From NCBI GenBank assembly GCA_037355855.1, contig CM074765.1, forward strand, positions 1,426,001-1,490,000: DNA of 64,000 nt, in the 5' to 3' direction. The notes below the pieces were generated by a model. The model did not search any database, was not told where the DNA came from, and saw only the letters and a list, made by a program, of their open reading frames with translations. Position numbers and translations under genes: made by a program. Source of the DNA: Pseudo-nitzschia pungens (lineage: Eukaryota; Bacillariophyta; Bacillariophyceae; Bacillariales; Bacillariaceae). Numbering within the stretch: the first letter of the stretch is position 1; every line of letters begins with the position of its first letter. This document shows positions 43,187 through 53,421 of this stretch, one piece after another.

Positions 43187-46100
43187 ATGAGGAATCTCAC
43201 TGCTTTAGAGGTTGTGGTGTCTTTGCTACTTTTGGTACCGGGGGTTGCTAGAGGACAAAATATGAGAGCAAGTGCCAACTACAAAGTCCGGCCGGTGGTT
43301 GGAAAACGAGATTTACAGGCGCGTTTCAATCCACTAGACATGATGCTGTCCTTCTCCGACGATGGGGCGGATAAAGAAGATGAATTCTACCTAGATCTTT
43401 TTGAAACCCCAGCTATTTTGAACAACTCTGGGACTCCTATGGTCATTTCGAATGCCATGAATTCCTTTCTGATCGCCGAGTTAAATGGAAGATTTGACAA
43501 TCTAAATTCTGTTGAAAAAGTTTCTTCCGAGATTTCCACTCTGAACGAAAGAAATGGAATCTACATGAATTCGTCCGGACTAGAAGATACGCGCGTCGGG
43601 ACAGAGGCCAGAATGAAAGTAATTCTCTCATTCGAATTGACACCATCTCCGAAGACGGAAGAAGTGCAGGATCTTTTAAAAGAAATTATGTCAAACATGA
43701 CGTACTTCGTAACCAACTTGACAAACTCTGTCAGTGACGATAACGAGCTAAGTGGTGTGTACGAAGCCATTCGAAGAGAACTCGACCTCGTCAAACCCCC
43801 CGATCAAACCATCGTTGTGGACATTTCAGAAGAACCAGGCAAAGTTCAGAATGATGATGTTATAAGCAACGGTTCCTCCCAAAGAGTTGTCTTGTCAACT
43901 GTTCCCATAGTCATCGTGGTCGCAGTTTTAGCCGCTGCCATCGTGTTGTTTGTCTTCAAAAAGAGAAAGAAGACAATCGAGTCAGAGTCAGAGAATGAGT
44001 CATCATTGATTGAAATGGACATCGAGAACGATGTATACAGTATTGATAGAAGTGTCGATAGCGCTGAAACATCCAAGTCGCCACTATCAATGCCTGGGCC
44101 TATCAAGCAAGATCAATCCTCCATTCACTTTAGCATGTCCAACATGAGCGGATTGCATCCAGGCACGCCAGGCACGCCGGGCACGCCAGGTACACAAGGT
44201 ACAAAAGGTGAAGATTCTGTATTTTCTGGTATCGACACTGCTTTTACAGGTGTAGGAAGTGTTCTTTCACCCAAATCGCTGTCATCGCCAAGGTCGATGA
44301 TGACAGGATACACTTGTGCAAGTGCATCCACAATCCGTGCATCTAACTTGAACAACGCTAACAAGAAAAAAAGGCCCGTGACTCCGAAATCGCCCACAGG
44401 TACTTCTGTCTTCAACTTTTTGGATCCGATTGAGGACACCGACGAAGACGACCATGAAGACGACCTAGAGTTGGTCGAGCGGCCTCAACCCCCAATGAAA
44501 CACAGTGAAAGCCAAAATACCGATAAATATGTATTTGTTGGAAGCGATGGAGGGGCAATAGAAGGAAAGAAACCTCCATCTTCTCTTGAAGGTGTCTCAA
44601 TTTCCCTACCTACGGTGTCCAAAAACGAAAACAATGATAATGAGAGAACAAAGATCTCATCTGCTGAACCTGTTTCTCACGTGCTTGCTGATCTTGAAAA
44701 TATGGAAGCAACTATTTCATCTGTACCAAGAGATCCAACGCCGCGTGCGGCACAAATGCGAGATGTGCATAAACCTACTCCGAGGAGCAGAAAATCAACC
44801 ACTTTTGCATTCGATGATAAACAAATGAGTGAACTAGATAATATTGCAAAAGCGACTGGAATATCACACGAAAGGAAGGGGCAAAGCAGAAGCATGAACA
44901 AGCCAAACGCTCCAGTCTCCTCCTCTACCAATGTTGCTCCTCGACGTGAAAGACTGAACAGTGAACAAATGAATGAACTAGATAATATTGCAAAAGCGAC
45001 TGGAATATCAAACGAAAGGAAAGGGCAAAGCAGAAGCATGAACAAGCCAAGCTCTCCAGTCTCCTCCTCTACCAATGTTGCAGCTCAAAGTGAAACATTG
45101 AATGATAAAAAAATGAGCGAACTAGATAGTATTGCAACTGGAATATCAAACGAAAGGACGGGGCAAGTCAGAAGCATGAACAATCCAAGCTCTCCAGTCT
45201 CCTCCTCTACCAATGTTGCAGCTCAAAGTGAAACATTGAATGATAAAAAAATGAGCGAACTAGATAGTATTGCAACTGGAATATCAAACGAAAGGACGGG
45301 GCAAGTCAGAAGCATGAACAATCCAAGCTCTCCAGTCTCCTCCTCTACCAATGTTGCAGCTCAAAGTGAAACATTGAATGATAAAAAAATGAGCGAACAT
45401 GATAATATTGCAAAAGCAACTGGAATATCAAATGATAGGAAGGGGCAAATCAGAAGCATGAACAAGCCAAGCTCTCCAGTCTCCTCCTCTACCAATGTTG
45501 CAGCTCAGAGTGAAACATTGAATGATAAACAAATGAGCAAACATGATAATATTGCAAAAGCAACTGGAATATCAAATGATAGGAAGGGGCAAATCAGAAG
45601 CACGAGCGCACCAAACTCGCCAGTTTCATTCTCTACCAATGTTGCAGCTCAAAGTGAAACATTGAATGATAAAAAAATGAGCAAACATGATAATATTGCA
45701 AAAGCAACTGGAATCCCAAATGATAGGAAGGGGCAAATCAGAAGCATGAACGCACCAAACTCGCCAGTTTCATTCTCTACCAATGTTGCAGCTCAAAGTG
45801 AAACATTGAATGATAAAAAAATGAGCAAACATGATAATATTGCAAAAGCAACTGGAATCCCAAATGATAGGAAGGGGCAAATCAGAAGCATGAACGCACC
45901 AAATTCGCCAGTTTCATTCTCTACCAACGGCGGTCCCCGAAGCGAACCCGGATCTCCAGTCAATCAAGTTGGCAGGTATTGGCTTACGTCACATAATAAG
46001 AAACCTTTGAGAATCCCGACATCACCAAAGCTGATGGACAGTGATGACTACGTTATGGATCTTAGTAACCCATCTCCGACGGAAGAGGAGTACAGAAATC

Positions 46101-46852
46101 GAAGAGGATTTAACGACATGACAAATGGCAACATGACTATTGTAGATAGAGCACCGCAAGATCTTTCAGACTTGGATGCACCTGGAGGTAGACGTCACGT
46201 TGGAGACAATGTGGTGGATGGATCTGCATTGTACCAAGCAAGGGCCATGCACCCGACGGACTGGTCCTGCAAGTCAAGCGATGTTGATTCTGATGGAGCT
46301 TCTACAATTGACGAAGAAGGAAGCCCAAATGAGAAAAATCTTCTCTCCCAAGACGGCAAGGAAGGTGCGGGTGCAAGTAACATTGTGTTGGATAGCACCG
46401 TATCTGCGAACCGTAAGCTCATTAATGATTTAGTTTGGTTGGAGAAAAAGATCGCTACTGTCCGAGGAGAAAGTTCAGCAGATGTAACACCACTTGCAAT
46501 AAGCACGCAAGATTCTTTGTCATTTGATTCTAACGACAAATATGATGGAATCCAAGTGGAAACATCCACAGATGAATCTAGCACAGAAGAGAGAAATCCG
46601 TCGAATATCTTAGTCAAAGATGTCATTGCACCACCCGGCAGACTCCACACGGTGATTCACTCAACGAAGGATGGCCCAGAAGTTCACACGGTAAAAGAGG
46701 AAAGTAGGATGAAAGGGGAAATTTTCCCTGGAGATTTGATTGTTGCCGTGGACGGTGTTGATACAAGGACGTTTACTGCTGAAGAGGTAATGGAGATAAT
46801 GGCTTCGAAGGGGGATCAAAAACGAAAACTCTCTGTTTTGCGCTTCAAATAA
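43187..46852 (+). CDS. Membrane protein with eight ~48-aa repeats and C-terminal PDZ domain, 1221 aa
   Basis: Signal peptide at 1-23 ('ALEVVVSLLLLVPGVARG'), ectodomain to about 230 with several N-x-S/T sites, membrane helix at about 234-255 ('VPIVIVVAVLAAAIVLFVF') followed by KKRKK, then a very long cytosolic part. This includes a collagen-like 'PGTPGTPGTPGTQGTKG' near 325, acidic and Ser-rich regions, and eight tandem repeats (44800-45935) with core 'DNIAKATGI--(D/E)RKGQ-RSMN'. The C-terminal 75 residues form a PDZ domain ('APPGRLHTVIHSTKDGP', 'GEIFPGDLIVAVDGVDTR', 'KLSVLRF'). PDZ domains bind C-terminal peptides, so it may scaffold partners below the membrane. It is one uninterrupted exon. 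No named family is recognised for the whole protein. Confidence 0.85.
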   Translation: MRNLTALEVVVSLLLLVPGVARGQNMRASANYKVRPVVGKRDLQARFNPLDMMLSFSDDGADKEDEFYLDLFETPAILNNSGTPMVISNAMNSFLIAELNGRFDNLNSVEKVSSEISTLNERNGIYMNSSGLEDTRVGTEARMKVILSFELTPSPKTEEVQDLLKEIMSNMTYFVTNLTNSVSDDNELSGVYEAIRRELDLVKPPDQTIVVDISEEPGKVQNDDVISNGSSQRVVLSTVPIVIVVAVLAAAIVLFVFKKRKKTIESESENESSLIEMDIENDVYSIDRSVDSAETSKSPLSMPGPIKQDQSSIHFSMSNMSGLHPGTPGTPGTPGTQGTKGEDSVFSGIDTAFTGVGSVLSPKSLSSPRSMMTGYTCASASTIRASNLNNANKKKRPVTPKSPTGTSVFNFLDPIEDTDEDDHEDDLELVERPQPPMKHSESQNTDKYVFVGSDGGAIEGKKPPSSLEGVSISLPTVSKNENNDNERTKISSAEPVSHVLADLENMEATISSVPRDPTPRAAQMRDVHKPTPRSRKSTTFAFDDKQMSELDNIAKATGISHERKGQSRSMNKPNAPVSSSTNVAPRRERLNSEQMNELDNIAKATGISNERKGQSRSMNKPSSPVSSSTNVAAQSETLNDKKMSELDSIATGISNERTGQVRSMNNPSSPVSSSTNVAAQSETLNDKKMSELDSIATGISNERTGQVRSMNNPSSPVSSSTNVAAQSETLNDKKMSEHDNIAKATGISNDRKGQIRSMNKPSSPVSSSTNVAAQSETLNDKQMSKHDNIAKATGISNDRKGQIRSTSAPNSPVSFSTNVAAQSETLNDKKMSKHDNIAKATGIPNDRKGQIRSMNAPNSPVSFSTNVAAQSETLNDKKMSKHDNIAKATGIPNDRKGQIRSMNAPNSPVSFSTNGGPRSEPGSPVNQVGRYWLTSHNKKPLRIPTSPKLMDSDDYVMDLSNPSPTEEEYRNRRGFNDMTNGNMTIVDRAPQDLSDLDAPGGRRHVGDNVVDGSALYQARAMHPTDWSCKSSDVDSDGASTIDEEGSPNEKNLLSQDGKEGAGASNIVLDSTVSANRKLINDLVWLEKKIATVRGESSADVTPLAISTQDSLSFDSNDKYDGIQVETSTDESSTEERNPSNILVKDVIAPPGRLHTVIHSTKDGPEVHTVKEESRMKGEIFPGDLIVAVDGVDTRTFTAEEVMEIMASKGDQKRKLSVLRFK
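44800..45935 (+). repeat. Eight in-frame tandem repeats (144/138 bp) inside the PDZ membrane protein
   Basis: Eight copies of a 48-codon unit. Copies 3 and 4 share the same two-codon deletion ('DSIATGIS' in place of 'DNIAKATGIS') and look identical, and copies 7 and 8 are nearly identical. This shows recent unit duplication. All units stay in frame. Confidence 0.9.
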
Positions 46853-47071
46853 GTGGCGTAAAAAAGTAAAAAGTAATTGAAGAGCACTCTTCTCTTCTGT
46901 CACCCTAAATAAATTTGCAATATAAATTATTATTATTCTATTTGTCATAAACATAGGTAACATCATTACGAAGTATTTGATTAATTTGTTGTCGTATTCA
47001 ATTATCATTATTGTTTCTCTGAGTATCCATACCAATGCCTGAACACCCAAGTGGGGCGTGCTGCTTGGAAA

Positions 47072-48537
47072 TTATGCAACCCACAGGCGTTCTCCGTCGA
47101 TGTCTACCGTCAACGAACGATCCTCCAAAAACGCAAGCCCCATGACAATGATGTGAACTCTTCCTTTCCTGCCCCTGCCGAAATAGGTATTCGGATTCGA
47201 ATTTGCGATCGCGCTCGCGCCGCCATTCTGTTTCGGGAATTTCTTCCAGGTCCGCTCCGGATCAAAGGGCGTCGTCAGCGGTTTGCTGGCGGCCAGCGTG
47301 ACGGTCTCGCCCCCCTGCGTGGCGAAGGTGAGCTCGACCGTCCCGAACAGGGTTTTCTGTTTCGTGCTCCGGGCCAGCTGGTATTGCTCGTCGAAGAGGC
47401 TCCGGCTGACGACCATGCCCGTGACACCGGTGTCGAAAATGACCAGGATCTGGTCGCTCTTGTTGCTGTTGCTGTTTTTGTCGTTGTCGTTGTCGCTGCC
47501 GGTACCGACCAGTGAATACCCGTTCACGACCATGGATTGGGCCCTGGCGGTGTAGTGGCCGACGGGATCCCCGTACTTGCGCCTCAGAACGTTGGTCATG
47601 GGAATGAAATCGCGCATCGATTCGGAAGACGACGACGATCCGGAACCGGGGATCGTCCCACCCAGGAGCGATCGGTTGGAGAGGGTGAGGGTCCGCGGCC
47701 GGCTCTTGAGGTCCACCTCGAAGGCCCGGACGTCCGTCTGTCCCAAAAAGGAGGGCCGGATCCGCGCGTCGGTGTCACGGATCATTCCGAAAAAGACCCC
47801 GCCGGGACCCCCCATGATTTCTTCCGAGGCCACCCCAAAGACGACTTCGTTCGTTCGCAACTCCGGATGTTTGTTGACGCCGGCATTGGCATTGGCATTG
47901 CTGTTGTTGATTTTGATTTTGTCGTCGTCTCGGGCGGCCATTGCCAACGCGGGCCGAACCGAGGGATTGTTGTTGTCCGCTGCCGTCGCCGCACCCGCAC
48001 CCGCGGGCGCAAATCCAAAGGTTCCGGCCCGCCACCGGACCTCCCCCTCGAACCCGTCGAATATCTCGATGGTCGGCTCCAGCCCCGGCAGCGGCCGGCC
48101 CTGGTTTCGGTAGCACCCCGACCGGAGGCGCGTGTTGGTCCCGCAGGATCCCGGGATCATCAAAAAGGGGCTGCCGGTGTCGAGGACCGCCCGGAAGGGG
48201 CTTCCGTCGACCGCGTAGGAGACCAGGAGTTCCCGTCCCGTGAAGGAGAGCGGGACCGTGAGGGAGGTCCCGGAGGGGTCGGTGTAGTCCAGGCAGAACG
48301 GGGAATCGCACGGTCCGCTCGAAGCCGAAGCCGGGGTCGGGCTCGAAGCCGAATTCGGGAGCTCGGAGGATTCCAACGACTCGGCACCGCGGGACGAACC
48401 CGGCCGGAAGCAGGCGGCCAGGGTGGATGCCGCTGTTGCGTCTCTCAGGAACCCCCGCCGGGTGCCGCTGCCACTAACACTCGGAAGGACCGGGATCCGT
48501 TCAAACCGGAACGCGTTTGGGTCTGCGTTCGTTGTCG

Positions 48538-48577
<40 letters not shown>

Positions 48578-48681
48578 CGTTGTCGTTCCATCCTTTCCGG
48601 ATTCCTCCCCGTCCCTTTCCGGTTCCGTTGTCGATGATCCCGGGAGCAGGAGCGACACCCGCTGCGGCGTGGTTTCCGATA

Positions 48682-48714
<33 letters not shown>

Positions 48715-48901
48715 ATGCGGATGCGGATGCCTTTGTTCCGCGCGCGATTCGCCGGCTTCTTCTCGACGCCGCAAAAGCCCCCGCCCCGCCGAACGCGTCC
48801 GAACCCAGCGGCAACGCCAGCGGAACAAAGAGGACGGCGATCGCCCAGCGGTCCGAGAAGCGTCGGCGCGGTCGGATCCCGGCAGCGGACGGGCGTTGCA
48901 T
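47072..48901 (-). CDS. Pepsin-like aspartic protease, probable thylakoid lumen, 609 aa
   Basis: The ATG at 48901 is chosen over an upstream TTG because it opens a signal peptide ('WAIAVLFVPLALPLGSDAF') ending in an AF-type plastid motif ('DAFGGAGAFAAS'). Poly-Thr linkers encoded by TTG/ACA-type microsatellites follow. At about 148-165 'GTRRGFLRDATAASTLAAC' is a twin-arginine-type segment, as used for import into the thylakoid lumen. The enzyme core has two catalytic motifs, 'AVLDTGSPFLMIP' (Asp241) and 'VIFDTGVTGMVVS' (Asp490), as in two-lobed A1 proteases. 'GVASEEIMGGPGGVFFGMIR' and 'MGLAFLEDRSLTVD' are shared with the divergent neighbour at 49732. Localisation is inferred from motifs; the substrate is unknown. 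Confidence 0.8.
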
Positions 48902-49731
48902 GTTCCCTCCGTACAATGGTATCGTGTCGTGTCGTGTCGTGTCGTGCCGTTTCAAAAGGCTCGGCGAGAGTGAGTTGGGCAGTAATCGTATTACCGTATT
49001 AGGAACCACACCGATGGCACAACTTTGCCTCCCGATGTCGTGCCAACGGAATGACAGGCGACAGACAGTAAATGGGTTTTGCGTTCGTTCTTCAGTGTAC
49101 CGGTACAAGTAAGTTACCCGTAACCTTACCGATCCTCGATCTTTGGCTTCGGTTATTTTTTTGGGTTTCTCGGAACCTTCTAGTAGGAGCTGCGGTTCGA
49201 TGTTCGATACAGAAGGGCGTCGTAACCTTATGCTCGTAAGATTGCGTGCGTGTTCCTTTTCTGAGTTTCGATTATTCCGATCTTGTGTGCACGATTGGGA
49301 TTTTTTCTTCTGACAGTAACCTTAACACGTGACTCACTCACTCAGCAAGACAAATACGAAGTACGTAGTAACTTACTTCGTACGGATACTCGTACTTCCC
49401 AGTACTAGTCTTGCTTCTTAGTAATGAACGAATGAACGAATCAAAAACCTTTCGTTTCCCGTTTGCCTTGCTTTCGAGCACCGAACAGAAAACGAAAATC
49501 TTGTCGGGACGACGAACGACATCCGCGACACAGCTCGGAAGGATTGTGCTCGACACGGATGGTAATTACCGTAATCTTACCATTGATCTTCCACCGCGAT
49601 ACCGTAAAGGCAGGCAGATTGATTCATTCGAAGCAAGCGCCGATTGATTGATCGACCGATTCGATTCGATTCGATTCGATCGATTGGTGGATCGATTGAT
49701 CGATCGATTGATTGATTGATTCGACGCGGCA
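48902..49731. promoter_or_regulatory. Shared divergent promoter region of the protease pair
   Basis: 830 bp between the start codons of the two divergent aspartic proteases. It contains a (GTGTC)n run near 48927-48948, GTAAGTTACCCGTAACCTTA at 49108-49127, TACGAAGTACGTAGTAACTT near 49357, and a long GATT/ATCGATTG simple-sequence tract at 49665-49725 just upstream of the plus-strand gene. No promoter element is proven. Confidence 0.5.
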
Positions 49732-51879
49732 ATGGGAATGCCTCGCGTCGTTTCGTGCTGGTGGTGGCTGCTCCTCCCGCATGTGGCACAGCGGTGGAAC
49801 GGAGCCTTCGCCTTCGCCTTTGCTCCGTCCTCGTCGTCATCGCCGGGTGCGTGCCCCTCGGGGACGCGGTCGGGATTCCTTGCCGAGGAATCCGCATCCG
49901 CATCCGCATCCGCATCCGCATCCGCATCCGCATCCGCATCGACGATCCTTGATTCGAGCGTTCGGCGCTGCTCGGACGGGGTGGGTGCTCTCCGGTGCCG
50001 CCGCAATTCCAATGACTTCGACAACGACAACGACAACGACAAGGACAACGACAACGACGACGACGACTACCGCTGCGACGTTGAAGAAAACAACCACCGG
50101 AGACGCGGGGCCCACCGGAATCGAGCGGCGGACCCACAACGCCATTCCGATTCCTCGGTGACAGTATTGTTGGATTCCAGCACTCCGGTCCCATCGTCGT
50201 CGTCGTTGTCGTTGTCGTTGTTGTTTTCTGCGGATGCCTCGTCGTCACCGCCCAGAGATCGATCCCGGCTCCTTTCCCGGCGCGCGCTGGTGTCCGCGGT
50301 GGGGTCCCTCGCGGTCTTGGCGGCCACGGCGAGGACCCAAGAATCTTCGAACGCTAGTGCCGCCGATGCGATTCCGCGGACTCCTGCTGCCACCACCAAT
50401 GAAAATGCGAATGCGAGTGCGAATGCCAGTGCGAATGCGAATTCAAATTCAAATTCAAATACGAACGCAAATACCAATGCCAACGCCAACGCCAACGCCA
50501 ACGCCCTCCCGACAAGGGTGGAGGTCCCCCTGGAGTACGTCCCGACCCTGAGCGCCTACGTGGTCCGCTACACGCTCTTCGGGGAGGACTTTGCGGCGGT
50601 GGTCGACACCGGGAGTCCCTTTCTGACGGTCCCGTCCTACTGCCGGCCCTATCGAAACCAAAAAATGAGGTGGGGATGCTACCGGCCCGAGCGAACCCTG
50701 GACAGCGGCTATTCCAACACCGTCGAGGGCTTTGACAACAACTACGGAACGGTGGTCTGGAGAAAAGCGGACTTTTCCTTTCCGAACGGGGACGGTGATC
50801 GTTACAGCTATAGCTATAGCTATAGTGAAAGTGATCGTTACGGCAGTAGCGATAGCAGCAGTGGTCGTCGCGACGCGAACGGCAACGATGCGAAGGATGG
50901 CAACACCAGCAATCCGAATCCCGGGCGTCCGGGGGAAGCCCACGCATGGGCGGTCGTAAACCCCGCGCTCGCGGCCGGAGACGATCCGGGGGGCAACTGC
51001 TACTCCGAGCTGCAAGAAACCAATCAACCCCAAACTCAGAGTCGACCACCATCGCCACCACCACCACCACCACCACCCTCCGTCCCGGTGGTCTTTGGCG
51101 TGCTCGGCGAGGACCTCCTCAACGGATCCGGGGGAGTCTTTTTCGGGCTCATCCGGGAAACCGATCGGTGGATCCGACCCTCCTTTCTCGGACAGACGGG
51201 ATACACGAGTTTTTGCGTCGATCTCCGGCGCAACGCCAATGCCAATGCCAATACTAGTGCCGGTGCCAACGCCGGTGCCAACGCCAACATTCATGCATCC
51301 GCAGTTTCCGGTCCGAGGCTGGTCCTGTCCAAGACACCATTGATCGCTGCAGCAAGCGAGGATGATCCACAACAACAGCAGCAGCAAAAGGGTGTCGGTG
51401 TGATTCCCCTGGTCCGGGACCTCCGGAAACGATACGGGGCGCCCGTCGTCCACTACACCGCCAAGGCCTCGAGGCTGGTGGTCAACGGCCTCCCCCTGCT
51501 CATCAAGAACAAGCGGCCCCTGTACGTCATTTTCGATACGGGCGTCAGCGGCATGGTCGTCTCGCAGGACCTCTTCGACGGGAGGTACCTGCAGGCCCGC
51601 AAGAACCGGGAAAAATCCCTCTGGGGAACCGTCTCGGTGGCCTTTGAGACGGTGGGAAGCAACGGTAGAGGCAATGGCAGAGGCAACGGCAACGGCAACG
51701 AAAGCAATGCCAAAAACGAGGTGGTCCTGTCCGCCACCAAACCGCTCGCGACGCCCCTCGGTAAGGCGGTTCCCTGGAAGGGATTCCGGGGGAATCTGCT
51801 CGTGCTGGGGCTGGCCTTTCTCGACGGCAGGGCCATGACGGTCGACACCGAGAGGGGGATGCTGCGGTTCGACGACTAG
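49732..51879 (+). CDS. Pepsin-like aspartic protease paralogue, probable thylakoid lumen, 715 aa
   Basis: Paralogue and divergent partner of the 47072-48901 gene. The N-terminus has a hydrophobic signal ('WWWLLLPHVAQRWNGAFAFA') ending 'AFAFAFAPSSSS', close to the diatom ASAFAP plastid motif. A (SA)n run from a GCATCC microsatellite and an acidic Asp/Asn run follow. 'LLSRRALVSAVGSLAVLAAT' (Arg183-Arg184, A-x-A like end near 200) is a twin-arginine-type thylakoid signal. The protease core holds 'AAVVDTGSPFLTVP' (Asp292) and 'VIFDTGVSGMVVS' (Asp602). 'LGEDLLNGSGGVFFGLIRE' and 'LGLAFLDGRAMTVDTE' match the paralogue. Asn/Ala-rich repeats lengthen the loops. It is GC-rich, unlike the flanks. The two-ATG start (49732/49738) is ambiguous. 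Confidence 0.8.
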   Translation: MGMPRVVSCWWWLLLPHVAQRWNGAFAFAFAPSSSSSPGACPSGTRSGFLAEESASASASASASASASASTILDSSVRRCSDGVGALRCRRNSNDFDNDNDNDKDNDNDDDDYRCDVEENNHRRRGAHRNRAADPQRHSDSSVTVLLDSSTPVPSSSSLSLSLLFSADASSSPPRDRSRLLSRRALVSAVGSLAVLAATARTQESSNASAADAIPRTPAATTNENANASANASANANSNSNSNTNANTNANANANANALPTRVEVPLEYVPTLSAYVVRYTLFGEDFAAVVDTGSPFLTVPSYCRPYRNQKMRWGCYRPERTLDSGYSNTVEGFDNNYGTVVWRKADFSFPNGDGDRYSYSYSYSESDRYGSSDSSSGRRDANGNDAKDGNTSNPNPGRPGEAHAWAVVNPALAAGDDPGGNCYSELQETNQPQTQSRPPSPPPPPPPPSVPVVFGVLGEDLLNGSGGVFFGLIRETDRWIRPSFLGQTGYTSFCVDLRRNANANANTSAGANAGANANIHASAVSGPRLVLSKTPLIAAASEDDPQQQQQQKGVGVIPLVRDLRKRYGAPVVHYTAKASRLVVNGLPLLIKNKRPLYVIFDTGVSGMVVSQDLFDGRYLQARKNREKSLWGTVSVAFETVGSNGRGNGRGNGNGNESNAKNEVVLSATKPLATPLGKAVPWKGFRGNLLVLGLAFLDGRAMTVDTERGMLRFDD

Positions 51880-52890
51880 CGACGCGGAGCAGAGCAAAGC
51901 GACGACCATCACGATTCACGGGGTGTTGACGGCAGTGACGGCTTTGGCAACGTGACCGTGACTACGTGATGGGACCGCCACGAGTTCACTCGACCCGGTC
52001 GGGGAGCGGACCGGACCGGACCATCATTCCATCACGATCATTCCTGTATCCTCCGAACCGGACGAGGGAACGAACAATGCCATCAACCCTTGTTGTCGTT
52101 TTTGCGCTTGGTCCGGTCCACGGATGGAGTCGAATTCTCCGAGCCTTGCGTTCTCGCTCTGGTCTCCCCAGCCACATTGGCACGCAAGGAGGTGACTATT
52201 ATATTATTACACACAAAGTATGTCACAAACAAAAGACATTCTTGGAGACATTCTTCTGCGGGGTATGCAGCAACTACTGTAGTAGAAACGAAACATCACC
52301 ACGTCCAATCGCACTGCATCACGATCCAAGAACGCGACAACAACAAGAAGCTCCAATCCCGCATTGCAAAAGAAGCAAAATCACACTCTTGTGTGAGTAA
52401 GTTTACTCGTGAGAAGAATCCGGTGTCGTTATTGTTGTTGTTGTTGATGATGATAATGATGATTGGTGAGCCAAAAATGATAACATGCTATTTTAAAAAG
52501 GGGTTGGCCAACAATTGTTGTAACTTACTGTACAGCATTTAGAACTGAATCATCCTAGATTTGTTTCACTGACGATTCGGGACTGAATCAGTATCAGTCA
52601 TATCACTGCAGTCACAAAGACCCCACCATTGGTTATGTACGATTATTTTTTGCTTTCATTCGTTTCGCGAACCTTTCAACGTCAAAAAGTTTTTTTTTAA
52701 CCCTTTTGCCATGACGATAAGCGTACCGTACTAGTAACCTTACGGTAACTTTTTACGTATCGGTAGTAGATTGGATCGAACTGTTCTGACACGATGTCAT
52801 GATTCACATTCCGAGGATAAGATCATTCTCACCAACGCAAACAGCATCGACTGGAGCACGACATTGTAACTACCACTAAACCGCTCCATC
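51880..52890. other. Intergenic region
   Basis: GC content falls across this 1-kb stretch. There is a GTT/GAT-rich run near 52430-52465 and GTAACCTTACGGTAAC near 52735. Frames at 51966-52542 have no recognisable similarity. Confidence 0.5.
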
Positions 52891-53421
52891 ATGACTACTT
52901 TTCTGTCGAACATATTGGCAGTCTGCATCGTTTTGGTGTCAAGTGCATTCCTTGTTGATAATGCGGATGCTCAGGGAACGGGGCAAACCTTCTGTGGCGA
53001 AGAACCTTGCGTTATTCCTCTCCGAAGTTCTTGCGAGTACATGATCGAGAACTACAAATTTCAGGGATCCTGTTGCGCGTTGGAAATCATCCCCGCAACA
53101 GGCGGATGCAGAATCACGGTCGGTTACGGCAACTGCTTCTGGTACCCCTTTTGCGGCGATTGCGAGAAAGACGGCGCATTGTATGTTAAGGACCAATGCA
53201 ATGTCATTTTCGAAACCAACGCCTTGGAAAAGGTATGCCCCAAATGGGACTACGATCCGTTAGAAATTCAAAGCGCACCCAACTTTCGAACGGGGAGTTG
53301 TGCCCCTTCGATGGCCCCCGCAGCTGCTTCCCCGACATCCGATTCCCCTGCCATTGCGACAGGAAATGGAGCAGCCCTGTTGGTGGCATTGCTCGGTTCG
53401 GCGATTTTGGCGGCGCCATAA
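52891..53421 (+). CDS. Secreted Cys-rich protein, probably GPI-anchored, 176 aa
   Basis: Signal peptide at about 1-27 ('ILAVCIVLVSSAFLVDNADA'). The mature part has about a dozen cysteines ('FCGEEPC', 'SSCEYM', 'GSCCALE', 'GNCFWYPFCGDC', 'DQCNV', 'KVCPKW', 'GSCAPS'), which suggests a disulfide-knotted ectodomain. The last 20 residues ('GNGAALLVALLGSAILAAP') follow a Ser/Ala/Pro-rich stretch and have no charged tail, the pattern of a GPI-anchor signal. A cell-surface or frustule-associated location is inferred. I do not recognise a named domain. Confidence 0.78.
   Translation: MTTFLSNILAVCIVLVSSAFLVDNADAQGTGQTFCGEEPCVIPLRSSCEYMIENYKFQGSCCALEIIPATGGCRITVGYGNCFWYPFCGDCEKDGALYVKDQCNVIFETNALEKVCPKWDYDPLEIQSAPNFRTGSCAPSMAPAAASPTSDSPAIATGNGAALLVALLGSAILAAP

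Noticed and set aside
44800..45935. Regular ~144-bp repeats that could suggest an array such as a CRISPR or satellite
   Set aside because: They are in-frame protein repeats within one long exon, with no spacer pattern.
47537..48637. 366-codon plus-strand frame opposite the minus-strand protease
   Set aside because: Composition is Arg/Gly/Val-rich shadow of a GC-rich gene and lacks any domain.
50455..51912. Long antisense frame (about 485 codons) opposite the plus-strand protease
   Set aside because: It arises from GC-rich codon bias of the protease gene; the protease frame has catalytic motifs, and the antisense frame has none.
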